From Agelaius tricolor (taxonomy: Eukaryota; Chordata; Aves; Passeriformes; Icteridae), in assembly GCA_023055355.1 (NCBI GenBank), contig JALJCS010000056.1:1302001-1366000 (forward strand): 64,000 nt of DNA. Reading direction: 5' to 3'. Positions 44,978-55,966 of the stretch are shown here, in pieces (positions within the stretch are counted from its first letter, which is position 1; each line of letters begins with the position of its first letter). The notes below the pieces were generated by a model, which saw only the letters and a program-made list of their open reading frames with translations, was not told where the DNA came from and did no database searches. Made by a program: the position numbers and the translations under genes.

Positions 44978-47900
44978 TTAAGGAGGAGCTAAGGGTGGAG
45001 TTTCCTGTGTTGCTGCTAAGTGGCTGAATATGGGATTGTGAGCTGGTGACTGGATTGCCATTAGGAGGCAGTGAGGAGCAGGGGGTACAGCTTCCTGTGT
45101 GGCTGCTGAGTGGAAGATTATAAGCAGGTGAGTGGATTCCCATTCTGAGTCAGTGAGGAGCTAGGGGTGGAGCTTCCTGTGTTGCTGCTGAGTGGCTGAT
45201 GATAAGTAAGTGAGTGATTTGCCATTGTGAGTCTGAGAGAAGCTTCCTGTTTCTGCTGAGTGGCTGATTATAAGCGAGTGGCTTCCCATTGTGAGTCAGT
45301 GAGGATCGAGGGGTGGAGCTTCCTCTGTTCCTGCTGAGTGGCTGATTATTAGGTTGTGAGCTGGTGAGTGGATTGCAATTAAGAGGCAATGAGGAGCTAG
45401 GGGTGCAGCTTCCTGTGTTGCTGCTGAGTGGCTGATTAGAAGGAGGTGAGTGGATTTCCATTGGGAGGCAGAGAGGAGCTAGGGGTGGAGCTTCCTGTGT
45501 TGCTGCTGAGTAGCTGATTATAAGATTGTGAGCAGGTGAGCGGATTGCCATTGTGAGGAAATGAGGAGCTAGGAGTGGAGCTTCCTGTGTTGCTGCTTAG
45601 TGGCTGATTATAAGCAGATGAGTGGATTGCCATTGTGAGTTAGTAGGGGGCAAAGGGTGGAGCTTCCTGTATTGCTGCTGAGTGGCTGATTATAAGCAGA
45701 TGAGTGGATTGCCATTGTGAGTTAGTAGGGGGCAAAGGGTGGAGCTTCCTGTGTTGCTGCTGAGTGGGTGAGTGGCTGATTATTAGGAGGTGAGTGGATT
45801 GCCATTGTGAGTGAGTGAGGAGGTAGGGGTGGAGCTTCCTGTGTTGCCGCTTAGTGGCTGATTATAAGCAGATGAGTGGATTCCCTTTGTGGGTCAGTGA
45901 GGAGCTAAGGGTGTAGCTTCCTGTTGCTGCAGATTGGCTGATTATAGGAAGGTGAGTGAATTGCCATTCTGAGTCAGTGGGGAGCTAAGGGTGGAGCTTC
46001 TTGTGTTGCTGCTGAGTGGCTGATTATAAGATTGTGAGCAGGTAAGTGGATTGCCATTGTGAGGCAGTGAGGAGCTAGGGCTGGATCTTCCTGTGTTGCT
46101 GCTTAGTGGGTGATTATAGGCAGGTGAGTGAAGGTGAGTGAATTGCCATTGTGAGTGAATGAGGAGCTAGGGGTGGATCTTCCTGTGTTGCTGCTGAGTG
46201 GCTGATTATAGGATTGTGAGCTGGTGAGTGGATTTCCACTGTGAGGCAGAGAGAAGCTGGGGTGAAGATTTTGGTGTGTCTTCTTAGTGGCTGATCATAA
46301 GCAGGTAAGTGGATGGCCATTGTGAGCCAGTGAGGAACTAAGGGTGGAGCTTCCTGTGTTGCTGCTGAGTGTTTGATTATAAGCAGGTTTGTTTTTTGCC
46401 ATTGTGCTTAAGTGGGGGGGGGGTAGGGGTGGAGCTTCCTGTTTTGCTGCTGAGTGGCTGTTTATAAGAATTTGAGCAGGTGAGTGGATTGCCATTGTGA
46501 GTCAGTAAGGAGTTTGGGGTGGAGCTTCCTGTGTTGCTGTTGAGTGGCTGATTTGAAGCAGGTGAGTGAATTCCCATTGTGAGTCAGTGAGGAGCTGGGG
46601 GTGGAGCTTCCTGTGTTGCTTATTAGTGGCTGATTATAAGCAGGTGAGTGATTTGCCATTATGAGTCAGTGAGGAGCTAGGGGTCCAGCTTCCTATGTTC
46701 CTGCTAAGGGGATTATCATAAGCAGGTGAGTGGATATCCATTGTTAGTCAGTGAGGAGGTAAGGGTGGAGCTTCCTGTGTTGCTGCTGTCGGGCTGATTA
46801 TAAAACTGTCAGCTGGTCAGTGGATTGCCACTGTGAGGCAGAGAGGAGTGAGGTGTGGAGCTTCCTGTGTTTCTTCTTAGTGGCTGATCATAAGCAGGTG
46901 GGTGGATTGCCATTGTGGGTCTGTGTTGAGCTAGGGGTGGAGCTTCCTGTGTCTGCTGACTGGCTGATTATAAGACGTTGAGTGGCATGCCATTGTTAGT
47001 GAGGAGCTATGAGTGGAGCTTCCTGTGTTGCTGCTGAGTTGCTGATTATAAGATTGTGAGCAGGTGAGTGGATTGTCTTTGTGAGGTAGTGGGGAGCTGG
47101 GGGTGGAGCTTCCTGTGTTGCTGCTTAGTGGCTGGTTATAAGCAGGTGAGTGATTTGCCATTGTGTGTATGGGTCGAGCTAGGGGAGAAGCTTCCTCTGT
47201 TGCTGCTGAGTGGCTAATTATAAGCAGGTGAGTGGATTGCCATTTTGAGTCAGTGAGGAGCTAGGGATGGAGCATCCTGTGGTGCTGCTGAGTGGCTGAT
47301 TATAAGCAGGTGAGTGATTTGCCATTGTGGGTAATTTAGTAGCTAGCGGTGGAGCTGCCTTTGTTCCTGCTGAGTGGCTGATTATAAGATTGTGAGCAGG
47401 TGAGCCGATTGCCATTGTGAGTCAGTGAGGAGCTAGGGGTGGAGCTTCCTGTGTCTGCTGACTGGCTGATCACAAGACATTGAGTGGCTTGCCATTGTTA
47501 GTCAGTGAGGACCTAGGAGTGGAGCTTCCTGTATTGCTGCTGAGTGGCTGATTATAAGCAAGTGAGTGGCTTCCCATTGTGAGTCAGTGAGGATCGAGGG
47601 GTGGAGCTTCCTCTATTCCTGCTGAGTGGCTGATTATTAGGTTGTGAGCTGGTGAGTGGATTGCAATTAAGAGGCAATGAGGAGCTAGGGGTGCAGCTTC
47701 CTGTGTCTGCTGACTGGCTGATCACAAGACGTTGAGTGGCTTGCCATTGTTAGTCAGTGAGGACCTAGGAGTGGAGCTTCCTGTATTGCTGCTGAGTGGC
47801 TGATTTTAAGCAGGTGAGTGATTTGCCATTTTGAGGCAGTGAGGAGCTAGGGGTGGAGCTTCCTGTGGTACTGCTGAGTGGCTGTTTATAAGATTGTGAG

Positions 47901-48411
47901 CAGGTAAATGGATTTCCATTGGGAGGCAGAGAGGAGCTAGGGTTGGAGCTTCCTTTTTTTCTGTTTAGTTGCTGATCATAGGTAGGTGAGTGGATTGCCC
48001 TTGTGAGTCAGTGAGGAGCTCAGAGTAGAGCTTCCTGTGTTGCTGCTGAGTGGCTGATCATAAGGAGGTGAGTGATTTGCCATTGTGGGTACGGGAGGAG
48101 CTACAGGTGGAGCTACCTTTTTTCCGGATGAGTGGCTGATTATAAGATTATTTTCAGGTGAGCGGATTGCCATTGTGAGCCAGTGAGGAGCTAATGGTGG
48201 AACTTCCTGTGTTACTGCTTAGTGGCTGATTATAAGATTTTGAGTCAGTGAGGAGCTAGGGGTAGAGCTTCCTGTGTTGCTGCTGAGTGGCTGATTATAA
48301 GATTTTGAGTCAGTGAGGAGCTAGGGGTGGAGCTTCCTGTGGTGCTGCTGTGTGGCTGATTATAAGATTATAAGCAGGTGAGCTGATTGCCATTGTGAGT
48401 CCTTGAGGAGC
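44978..48411. repeat. 82-92 bp minisatellite array, about 40 copies
   Basis: The unit contains GAGGAGCTAGGGGTGGAGCT, CCTGTGTTGCTGCTGAGTGG, CTGATTATAAGCAGGTGAGT and GGATTGCCATTGTGAGTCAG in order. A longer variant adds about 8 bp (AGATTGTGAGCAGG) after GATTATA. Some pairs of units are repeated as larger blocks: 45285-45400 and 47570-47690 are near-identical, suggesting higher-order duplication. Reverse-strand frames rich in Ser/Asn/Pro are a by-product of the repeat. Confidence 0.92.
48406..48411 (+). other. Target-site duplication of ERV-A2, left copy (AGGAGC)
   Basis: AGGAGC also follows the right LTR at 54424-54429. Both lie in the minisatellite unit, so the array was the target. Confidence 0.8.
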
Positions 48412-48824
48412 TATGGAATATAAATCCCAATATTTCCGGGTGGGACGTGCCTGGCCTCGTCTGACCCTTGCTGTTGGACCAAAGGTGCCAGCTGTGGTGT
48501 TTTACCTCAGAGACACCTTTGGCCAGCTGGATTTTCAGCTAGCCACTCGGAACAAATCCAGGCATAGTAGAAACTCTATTTTCCTCTGGTGGAAAAGGTT
48601 TGGGTGACGGTGAAGCGAAACAGGATAGGATTCTATCGTAGAGTTTTAATCCAGAGTTTTATTCTAGGATGATAGATCTCTGAATTTTGTAACAGCTCCA
48701 AACAGAATCCTGACCGCCTTGTCCCGTCTCCTTTTAACCCTGGGGACAGGGGAGGGGAAAGCAGAGGTTGGCACACCTTGGTGTTTGGGATAGGTAAAAC
48801 AGGAAATGGCATCACCCTGCAACA
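48412..48824 (-). repeat. ERV-A2 3' LTR
   Basis: Minus-strand TGTTGCAG...CCATA. AATAAA lies near plus 48660-48665 (complement). U5 is diverged from the other copy (for example 48530-48600). Confidence 0.85.
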
Positions 48825-49014
48825 TCTCCCCCTAGTTCTTTTTAAAAAGAGGACCACTGTGTTTGTGGTGCAGAATGCTTGCCAAACCATGGTTGGTAAA
48901 TAGGTTCCTCCTCTACAGGAGGTTCAGTGCTTTCCACTGAGGCTTCCATGTCATTAATTGGAGCATCATGGGTTTCCAAATGGTAAACTTGCGGAGGGGG
49001 AGATGAGCTTTGAA
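48825..49014 (-). pseudogene. env: ERV-A2 env tail
   Basis: It contains only the cytoplasmic tail, matching the ERV-A1 remnant (SSSPPP.VYHLE ... VEEEPIYQP). The ERV-A1 stop after IYQP is TGG here, so the tail would extend by about 15 residues. It is joined to RT thumb codons by the deletion. Confidence 0.7.
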
Positions 49015-50860
49015 TGGCAGGTCAGGCCGACATCAGTCGGCCTGTCTTGTGGACATTGCAATCTGAACCTTTTCTAGAGCTTTCCGTGCCTCTGGGGTAA
49101 TAGACCTAGGAGCACCCGGGTCTTCTCCCCCTTTCAATAAATTGAAAAGAGTGGCAAGGTCTTCGTTAGTCATACCAAGCCATTGCCTTTCCCAATTCAA
49201 AGACCCACACAACTTGTGGACATCGCAAGGGTCTTGATCTTTGGATTGATTTCTAGTTTTTGAGGAACAATGGTCCTATTTCCAATCTCTAAGCCCAAAT
49301 ATTTCCAAGGTAGCATCTTTTGAATTTTCTTTTCCTGGAGCTCGAACCCTGCAACCATCAATGCAACAATCGTTGGGTCAAGTGCATGTGTGAGTAAATC
49401 ATCATTGGGGGCAACATGAGCATATCATCCATATAATGATAGATGATGGCCTTTTCTGCAGCTGCACGCACTGGGGAAAGCAGGGAAGAGACATACCACT
49501 GGCAGATCGCTGGCGAGACCTTAAGGCCCTGAGGAAGAACTGTCCAATGGTACCTTTTCATAGGGGCTTCCATGTTGATGGTGGGGACCAAGAATGTGAA
49601 ACACGGTGCATCATCAGGGAGTAGGGGAATTTGGAAAAAACAATCTTTTATATCAATAACAGCTAATTTCCAGTCCTGGGGAAGCATTGTTGGGGATGGC
49701 ATACCAGGTTGGGGAGAGCCCATATATTCAATGACATTATTAATTTGTCGGAGGTCGTGGAGGAGCCGCCATCTCTTTTTGTCAGCTTTCTGAATGACAA
49801 ACACTGGAGAGTTCCACGGGGATGTGGTCTCCACAATGTGACCCTTTTTCAGTTTCTCTTCCACTAGCTCCTCAAGCGCCTTTATTTTTTGTTTACTGAG
49901 TGGCCACTGTTTCACCTCAACTGGTTTGTCTATTTTCCACTTCAGTTTTTGGGTGGGGTGCTGTTGTTCAATGACCGCTGTACAAAAATCCTGTGGGGAG
50001 TCTGGAATATCAATTGTGACACCCCACTGGGCCAATAAATCTCTCCCTAACAAAGGTTCCGAATAATCTAACACAAATGGACGGACATTTGCCAATTGTC
50101 CGTTTGGTCCCTCGATTTGGATGATGCTTTTGGATTGTCTTGCCAATTGCAGGCCTCCTACACCTCGAACGTGACCAGTAACGTTTTGCAAAGGCCAATG
50201 TGCTGGCCAGTCTTGTACTGGGATCACTGTGCAGTCTGCACCTGTGTCTACAAGCATCTCAATGCGTTTTGACTCCCCACCCCCACTGACGTTACACCAT
50301 AATTTGGGTTTGTCTTTCCCAATAACTTGGACCCGGGCGACTGTGGTCCCTTGTTTTCGGTGCCTTCAGGCAAAAACAGCACAGGGATAGCTTGTGCAAC
50401 AATTTGACCTTTGGGAAGAAAGAGGGGCGGGTGGAAACAGTGTAGCCCGAGAACGAATTGCTCAGGTCTGATGTTGTCATTCCTGGAGCAATTTTGATCT
50501 CCTGTGGTGTGTGTTTGGTGTCCCTAATGACAATGTACTTACAACGGATTCGGTGCCAAGTGCCCTTCTGTTCTGGATTGACAGAGACAAAATGCCAGTC
50601 CATACGTTTCAGGTGGAGTGCTTCTGTCAGCTGCAACCTGTAAGGCTCATTGACAGAAGACGTGGTTAACATAGGTTCACCTAAATCTTAACAAAGATTA
50701 TTTTGTTTCACTTTCAACAGTCGACCAGCAGATGTGGTCTTTGAAGCATCTGCTTCACTTACAGAAATAGTAATGTTACTGCGTGCTTGGCTTGTTTTGC
50801 TTCCCTTATTCCCTTGGCCTGCTCTTTTTATGTCTGCATGCCTGGCAGGCCGGCGCTCCT
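49015..50860 (-). pseudogene. pro-pol: ERV-A2 dUTPase-like/protease/RT
   Basis: The dUTPase-like part (50292-50672) shifts frame near 50455. The protease-RT frame 49358-50257 is open for 299 codons with [27 protein letters not shown] (the position where ERV-A1 is shifted is correct here) and YMDD near 49424-49435. One base is lost just after YMDD. RT thumb continues in another frame until the deletion at 49014. Confidence 0.8.
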
Positions 50861-50863
50861 CTT

Positions 50864-51661
50864 TCAGTTTTTTTGTTGTTGTTGACCCCCTGGGAGTGCT
50901 TGTAATTCTCCTCCCGTGCCATTTCTAAATTCATCAAATTGCTTTTTCAGGGGGTACTGGCTACTCCAATGTCCAAGGTTATTGCAAAGCAGGCATGGCT
51001 TTGTGGGGTCAACCATTGCTGGTCTTCGCTGCTGCCCAGTGTGCTGCTGTGCTGAGGCAATGGGCGCAGGGCCGGCAACGGCGACACGCTGTGGTGGTCT
51101 TGGTAGCAGCCTTGGTCTGGTGTCTTGAGCAACACTCATCAGAGGCACTTTCCTGTTACAGACTAGAAGCATATCTTTTAGTGTAGGGGGAGGTTCTAGA
51201 GGGAGACTCAAAATTGCTGCTCGACACTGTTCATTTGCATTTGTAAATGCCATTTCCTCTAAAACCTCTTCCCTTGCATTCTCTTTTTTAACTTGGATTT
51301 CAATGGCTCTAGTTAACCTTTCTACAAATTTCAGAAAAGGCTCGAATGGTAGCTGCTTAATCTTACTGTAGGGCTCAAAAGGCCCCTCAGGCTGGAGGGA
51401 AAAGAATGCTTTTTCAGCTGCTTCCTTTACTTTCTCGAGTGTTTCTACAGGAATTGTGGTAGCTTGGATTGAGGGTGAAGACCACTGGCCTTCACCGGAG
51501 AGATGCTCAATGGTAATTGGCATGCCATTAGCATCTTTTGCTGTGTTTGGATCAGCATGCAAGCCTGGGAGAGCCTCCTTTAACAGGTGTTTCCATGCTA
51601 ATTCCCATAATTTGAATTCTGTAGAGGTCATGAGGCATGAGAAAAGCTGTTTTAAATCATG
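50864..51661 (-). pseudogene. gag: ERV-A2 Gag, C-terminal part (CA-NC)
   Basis: Capsid ([20 protein letters not shown] onward), a major-homology-like LKFVERL, then a zinc knuckle whose last Cys is changed to Tyr ([14 protein letters not shown]), which should destroy zinc binding. The frameshift heptamer A AAA AAC and TGA follow at about 50864-50874. It is separated from the N-terminal half by the solo LTR. Confidence 0.8.
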
Positions 51662-51667
51662 CGGGAC

Positions 51668-52079
51668 TGTCGTGAATGGCAGACGAATTGCAGCACACAA
51701 TATGCGTGGATGGCAAATCCCAAAGTTTATTGAAAACTCACACATATTTATATTGGTGTTAATGAAGCTTATACATATTGCAAAAGCTGAGCTCATTATT
51801 GGTTAAAGCACACTTAGATCAAACACACCTACTTCTATGCTCTAATGATTATTTTGTTTCTATGTTTGCATTCTTCTAGCTTCTCTACCTAGGATATCTA
51901 CATTTTCTGGCAAGCGATTTTCTCCCCCGTCTTCCCGTTTCAGCGAAGGTCACTATGACCTTTGTCAGTGATTGGACACTGGTTTCACAATCCCCAGCTT
52001 GTTTCCCGTATCCTTATCCAACGGTATCACATCGAAATGTCCTTTCTCAGCTAACCAATTATCCAAAAAGCTCTCTACA
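51668..52079 (-). repeat. Solo LTR of the ERV-B family in ERV-A2 gag
   Basis: 412 bp, the same length as the ERV-B LTRs and clearly homologous (same TGTCG edge, same AATAAA complement, same TCAGCGAAGGTCACTATGAC block). Flanks CGGGAC (51662-51667) and TGGGAC (52080-52085) are a six-base duplication with one change. It formed by LTR-LTR recombination after a separate ERV-B insertion. Confidence 0.9.
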
Positions 52080-52085
52080 TGGGAC

Positions 52086-53258
52086 TACTACAGTCCTACT
52101 CAATTCAGAATTTAAAAGGCCACGGAAATATGGACTGTGTGGGCCATACTCCCAGTGAGATTTACTGACCTCTTTAATCAATTGTCGTCCAAAAGAGCTC
52201 CATTTAGCAGTTGGGGCTGCTCCTCCTTGTGCTGCAGGCTGATATGAAACAGGAGCAAATGACAAAGTGGGACCCTGTATTGGATCTGCAGCTTCCTGCC
52301 CTGTATCCTTTGAATTGGAAGCATTGAGATAACAGATACAGGTTTGGGGACATGCAGTGGGCGTGCCCCGACCGTGGGAACCCGGGGAGGGGGCGGGGAC
52401 GCAATGGGAACAGGGGGCAGGAACAGGGGGCTGGCAAGGGGCGGGGATACCATGGGAACAGGGGGCCGGGTCACCTGGTGACATCACATCAGCAGACGCC
52501 CCCTGGGAGGAGTAGAGGGGCAGAGCTGAGGGTACTGCAGGAAAGGGAGGGGGAGGGAAGGTGTCACGAGGAACAGGAGGAGAGGGGGATGGGGAAGGAA
52601 TTTTGGGATGCTTAAGGGGATCTTGGGAAGAAGACGACCAGGTTTGGGACGGTGCCACGTGGCATCGTCCATCTTGGGTAGCCCCTAGGGACTGGGGGCC
52701 ATTTTGGGCGTCACTGCTCTCTGAAAAACTAACACGTGCTCTGGGTTTCAGAGCGGGGGACACAGGGTTTTGGGGAGTATTCCACGTGACCTGGCCAGGT
52801 CCTTGTGGACAAGGGAACTCAGGCATTTTAACGTACTCAAGGAGTCGACTTCCCAGCACATGAGCAGGATTTGGTCTCTTTAAAATACCAAGTTTTGGGG
52901 TAAGAGGTTTAGGGCTGGAAGGGGAAGAAACAGGGAGAGCAGAGGTACATGGCTTGATATTTGGCTTTTTCTCCAATTCCCTTTGTTTGAGCAAGGCTGT
53001 TCGAATTTGTAAACTCCAGAACACAAATTTAGCTGAAGATGTATTCCCAGACTGTCCCAAGGTTATCAATTCATGCCCTACTTTATCCCAAAATTGAATA
53101 TTGTGGACTTCTTCAGGAGAAGTTTGTGGGAAGTGTAGAAAAAGCCACCTTATAAACTGTTTCAATTTTCCTTTAGAGAACTTTACATTTGCACTAACTA
53201 AAATTCCAACAATATGATAATACACTCCTTTTTGTGCTGTGCTTAACTTCTAGCCCAT
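52086..53258 (-). pseudogene. gag: ERV-A2 Gag, N-terminal part (MA and proline-rich linker)
   Basis: ATG-GGC-TAG at 53258-53250 is identical to ERV-A1, then the frame is open for about 388 codons to the solo LTR. The Pro-rich linker has more VPAPCSH-type units than ERV-A1 (near 52380-52470). The rest is nearly the same as ERV-A1 matrix and linker. Confidence 0.8.
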
Positions 53259-53989
53259 TTTAGATGTAAATGGCACAGAACAAAGTCCCGCCGACCAAAT
53301 GCAAAGCCAAAATCAGCTACCAATTTCCAAAAAGACGAAAGCTTTTACAATGCAGCTGTATATGCTGCTTTTAAAACTGCCGCGGCAGCAGCAGCAGGGA
53401 ATCAGGACCCGCCCCGTCACGTGGAGAGACAAAGCCTCCCCCGCCCGAGAATGCAGCCTCCCCGCACCGAGAGAGCTGAGCATGCTGCGCTGCCGAGCCG
53501 GGGGGAGGGACAGGCAGAGCTGTCCCTCTCGTCCAAGCCGGTGCCGCCAATTCTAAAAACGGCAAAAACACGCCGCAGAGTTAAAGCTTTACAGGGTATC
53601 GCTTTTGCTCCGCAGGGCTGTGCAGCCTAAATGCAAGAGCAAAAAAGAACGTCTCACGGCAGAGATGGAATTTGAGCTTCTACTCCCCCAAGGAGCAGAA
53701 ATACTCACCGAAATCGAAGCTGTTGCTGGCAAAGTCAGGCAGGCTGGTCTCTTCACTTGAATAGGACCCCTTGGGCAGGAGGGGCTCCCCTATTCTCACC
53801 TGGAAAATTCGCTCACCAGAAAGGAGCTGCACTTTCCAGAGGCGCAGAGCGTTCCCCGAGGCTTCTTGTGGGTTCAGTCCCAAAGTCTCTTTGGAGAGCT
53901 ATGCAACCACAGCTCTACCAGTGGATGCTAAGCTGCCTTAAAGCTTTTCCAAGGTTCTGAGATTCCTTCTGGGGCTGCAGGTTCGTGCA

Positions 53990-54007
53990 GCCTCACGTTG
54001 GGCCCCA
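53990..54007 (-). promoter_or_regulatory. Primer binding site of ERV-A2, tRNA-Lys type
   Basis: The minus strand reads TGGGGCCCAACGTGAGGC, with two differences from the tRNA-Lys1,2 complement. It lacks the extra A seen in ERV-A1. Confidence 0.75.
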
Positions 54008-54008
54008 A

Positions 54009-54423
54009 TATGGAATATAAATCCCAATATTTCCGGGTGGGACGTGCCTGGCCTCGTCTGACCCTTGCTGCTGGACCAAAGGCGGCAGCTGTGGTGTTTC
54101 ACCTCAGAGATACCTTTGGCTGGCTGGGTGCTGCAGCTAGGCACTCGGAACAAATCCAGGCATAGTAGGAACTCAGTTTACCTCTGGTGGAAAAGGTTTG
54201 GGCGACGGTGAAGAGAAACAGGAGAGGGTTCTATCGTAGAGTTTTAATCCAGAGTTTTATTCCAGGATGATGGACCTCTGACTCTTGTAACAGCTCCCAA
54301 CAGAATCCCTACCGCATGGTCCCGTCCCCTTTTAAGCCCGGGGAGAGGGGGAGGGGAAAGCAGAGGTTGGCACACCTTGGTGTTTGGGATAGGTAAAACA
54401 GGAAATGGCATCACTCTGCAACA
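54009..54423 (-). repeat. ERV-A2 5' LTR
   Basis: 415 bp. The TATA-type TTTAAAAGG is at about 54328-54336 (complement) and AATAAA near 54258-54263 (complement). Followed by AGGAGC and the rest of the minisatellite unit (54424-54475). Confidence 0.85.
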
Positions 54424-54475
54424 AGGAGCTAAGGGTGGAGCTTCCTGTGTTGCTGCTTAGTGGCTGATTATAAGA
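54424..54475. repeat. Last minisatellite unit, right of ERV-A2
   Basis: AGGAGCTAAGGGTGGAGCTT...GATTATAAG continues the array interrupted at 48411. It ends where CR1 sequence begins. Confidence 0.85.
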
Positions 54476-54689
54476 AGCCTCTGGGGAGCGTGGCGCCCCG
54501 GAGCGCGGCGAACAGGAGCGGGCAAACAGGGTTGTGGTGAGTCTCTGGGGCGTATACAAGGCAGTTTGTGCAGCAGTTCGCGCAGGCAGGGGAAGCAGGC
54601 AGGGGGACCAGCTCTCTTTCTAGTAAGGAGTCCTCTGTGTTTTTTGAGGTCTTTCTGCTCCCTGGTTGTGTTTGAGGTGTCTGTTAGTA

Positions 54690-55757
54690 ATGGTTTCTTC
54701 ATGGTCAAAAACTGTGGCTGGTACAAGTGTAAGTGACCAAGTCAAGCCCTCCACAAAAGATGTTTCTGTTCAGACCCATCCGTGCCCAGAGTGTTTGAGG
54801 TTATCGGTGGCTTCAGGGAGTGTTGTGGAGGAGACCTGCCTGCGGTGTGAACAAGTGAATGACCTCCTTTCACTGGTGACTGAGCTTAGGGAGGAAGTTG
54901 AAAGGTTAAGGAGTATCAGGGAAAGTGAAAGGGAAATAGACTGGTGGAGCTCAGCCCTTCCATCTTTAAGGGAGGCCTCTGACCGAGAGACTGAGGACTT
55001 ATATGCCTCCCACTCTCAGGCAATAGAAGGGCACCCGGTTGATGAAGAGGAGTGGAAATGGGTCCCTATTTGGGGAGGTAATAACAAAAACTCCTCCCCA
55101 TCTCTATCATTCAGCCAGGTACCACTTCAGAATAGGTATGAGGTCCTGGATCTAGAGACCCAACTAGATGATTTAGGAGAAAATTGTCTGCCCCGAGAAC
55201 CCCCCAATTATGATTCGTCTGTAAGATGGGTCACTACCTCTAACATCAAGAAGAAAAGAAGGGTAATCGTAGTAGGTGATTCCCTTCTGAAGGGAACTGA
55301 GGGCCCCATATGTCGACCAGACCCATCCTACAGGGAGGTCTGCTGCCTCCCTGGGGCCCGGGTACAAAATATCACTGAGAGACTTCCTGGGCTGATTCAG
55401 CCCTCTGATTATTACCCACTGCTGATACTCCAGGCTGGCAGAGATGAGATTGAAAAGAGGAGTGTCAAGGCAATTAGAAAGGACTTCAGGGTACTGGGTC
55501 AGGTAGTTGATAGAGCAGGAGCACAGGTAGTGTTCTGCTCAGACCCTTTGGTGGCGGAGGAAAATGAAGAAAGAAACAGGAGAATCCGCATCATCAAGTG
55601 GCTTAAGGGTTGGTGTCATCGGCAAAATTTTGGATTCTTTGATCATGGGGAAACTTGTACAGCATCTGCTCTGCTAGAACCAGATGGGGTACATCTCTCT
55701 GTTAAGGGCAAAAGCTTTTTAGCTCATGAACTGGCAGACCTCATTGAGAGGGCTTAA
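54690..55757 (+). CDS. CR1 ORF1 protein (CxxC zinc-like, coiled coil, SGNH esterase)
   Basis: An intact 355-codon frame from ATG 54690. Residues about 28-60 hold paired CxxC motifs (CPEC...CLRC, PHD/zinc-like). They are followed by a predicted coiled coil (LLSLVTELREEVERLRSIRE) and an SGNH-hydrolase domain from about residue 190. In it are VIVVGDSLLKG (block I, nucleophile Ser), a central LQAGRDE at the block III position where a G.N. motif is expected, and DGVHLS (block V, Asp/His) near the end. CR1 ORF1 proteins with esterase and PHD-like domains are established; their role is likely RNP or lipid related. The block III change may mean loss of catalysis. Confidence 0.85.
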   Translation: MVSSWSKTVAGTSVSDQVKPSTKDVSVQTHPCPECLRLSVASGSVVEETCLRCEQVNDLLSLVTELREEVERLRSIRESEREIDWWSSALPSLREASDRETEDLYASHSQAIEGHPVDEEEWKWVPIWGGNNKNSSPSLSFSQVPLQNRYEVLDLETQLDDLGENCLPREPPNYDSSVRWVTTSNIKKKRRVIVVGDSLLKGTEGPICRPDPSYREVCCLPGARVQNITERLPGLIQPSDYYPLLILQAGRDEIEKRSVKAIRKDFRVLGQVVDRAGAQVVFCSDPLVAEENEERNRRIRIIKWLKGWCHRQNFGFFDHGETCTASALLEPDGVHLSVKGKSFLAHELADLIERA

Positions 55758-55765
55758 AACTAGGT

Positions 55766-55966
55766 TTGAAGGGGGAAGGGGAAGCAGCTGAGCTATCTGG
55801 AAGCAGGCCCAAGGGTTGCAAGGAGAAGTCAGGGGCGAAGTCAGTAGCCCAGCTGAGGTGCATGTATACCAATGCACACAGCTTGGGCAACAAACAAGAA
55901 GAGCTGGAGGCCATGGTGCAACTGCAGAGCTATGATGTAGTTTCCATCATGGAAACATGGTGGGAT
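55766..55966 (+). pseudogene. CR1 ORF2 N-terminus (AP endonuclease), truncated
   Basis: About 65 codons are open. YTNAHSLGNKQEELE holds the Asn and YDVVSIMETWWD the Glu of the apurinic-type endonuclease active site. The frame is cut by the ERV-D2 LTR at 55967, which adds a stop; reverse transcriptase is lost. Confidence 0.8.

Larger units (their letters stand above)
48412..54423 (-). mobile_element. ERV-A2: deleted relative of ERV-A1 inside the minisatellite
   Basis: LTRs of 413 and 415 bp with the same terminal TGTTGCAG and the same purine tract (ACTAGGGGGAGA) as ERV-A1. Right to left it holds the LTR, PBS, gag with a solo ERV-B-family LTR, dUTPase-like/protease/RT, then a junction straight into the env tail. 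RNase H, integrase and most of env are deleted at a TTCAA microhomology (49010-49014). LTRs differ at many sites (over 20 by eye), so it is older than ERV-A1. Confidence 0.9.
54476..55966 (+). mobile_element. CR1 LINE, 5' part (5'UTR, ORF1, start of ORF2)
   Basis: A GC-rich 5' leader (54476-54689) is followed by ORF1 and the beginning of ORF2. It ends at 55966 where the ERV-D2 LTR starts. Most genomic CR1 copies are 5'-truncated, so a copy that keeps its 5' end is unusual. The remainder of ORF2 is not seen in the window. Confidence 0.85.

Noticed and set aside
44901..48173. Ser/Asn/Pro-rich reverse-strand frames in the minisatellite
   Set aside because: Translation of the tandem unit only; there is no start context, and the frame changes with unit length.
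44978..48411. CRISPR-like array (regular direct repeats)
   Set aside because: Units are contiguous with no unique spacers, in a vertebrate repeat context. It is a minisatellite.
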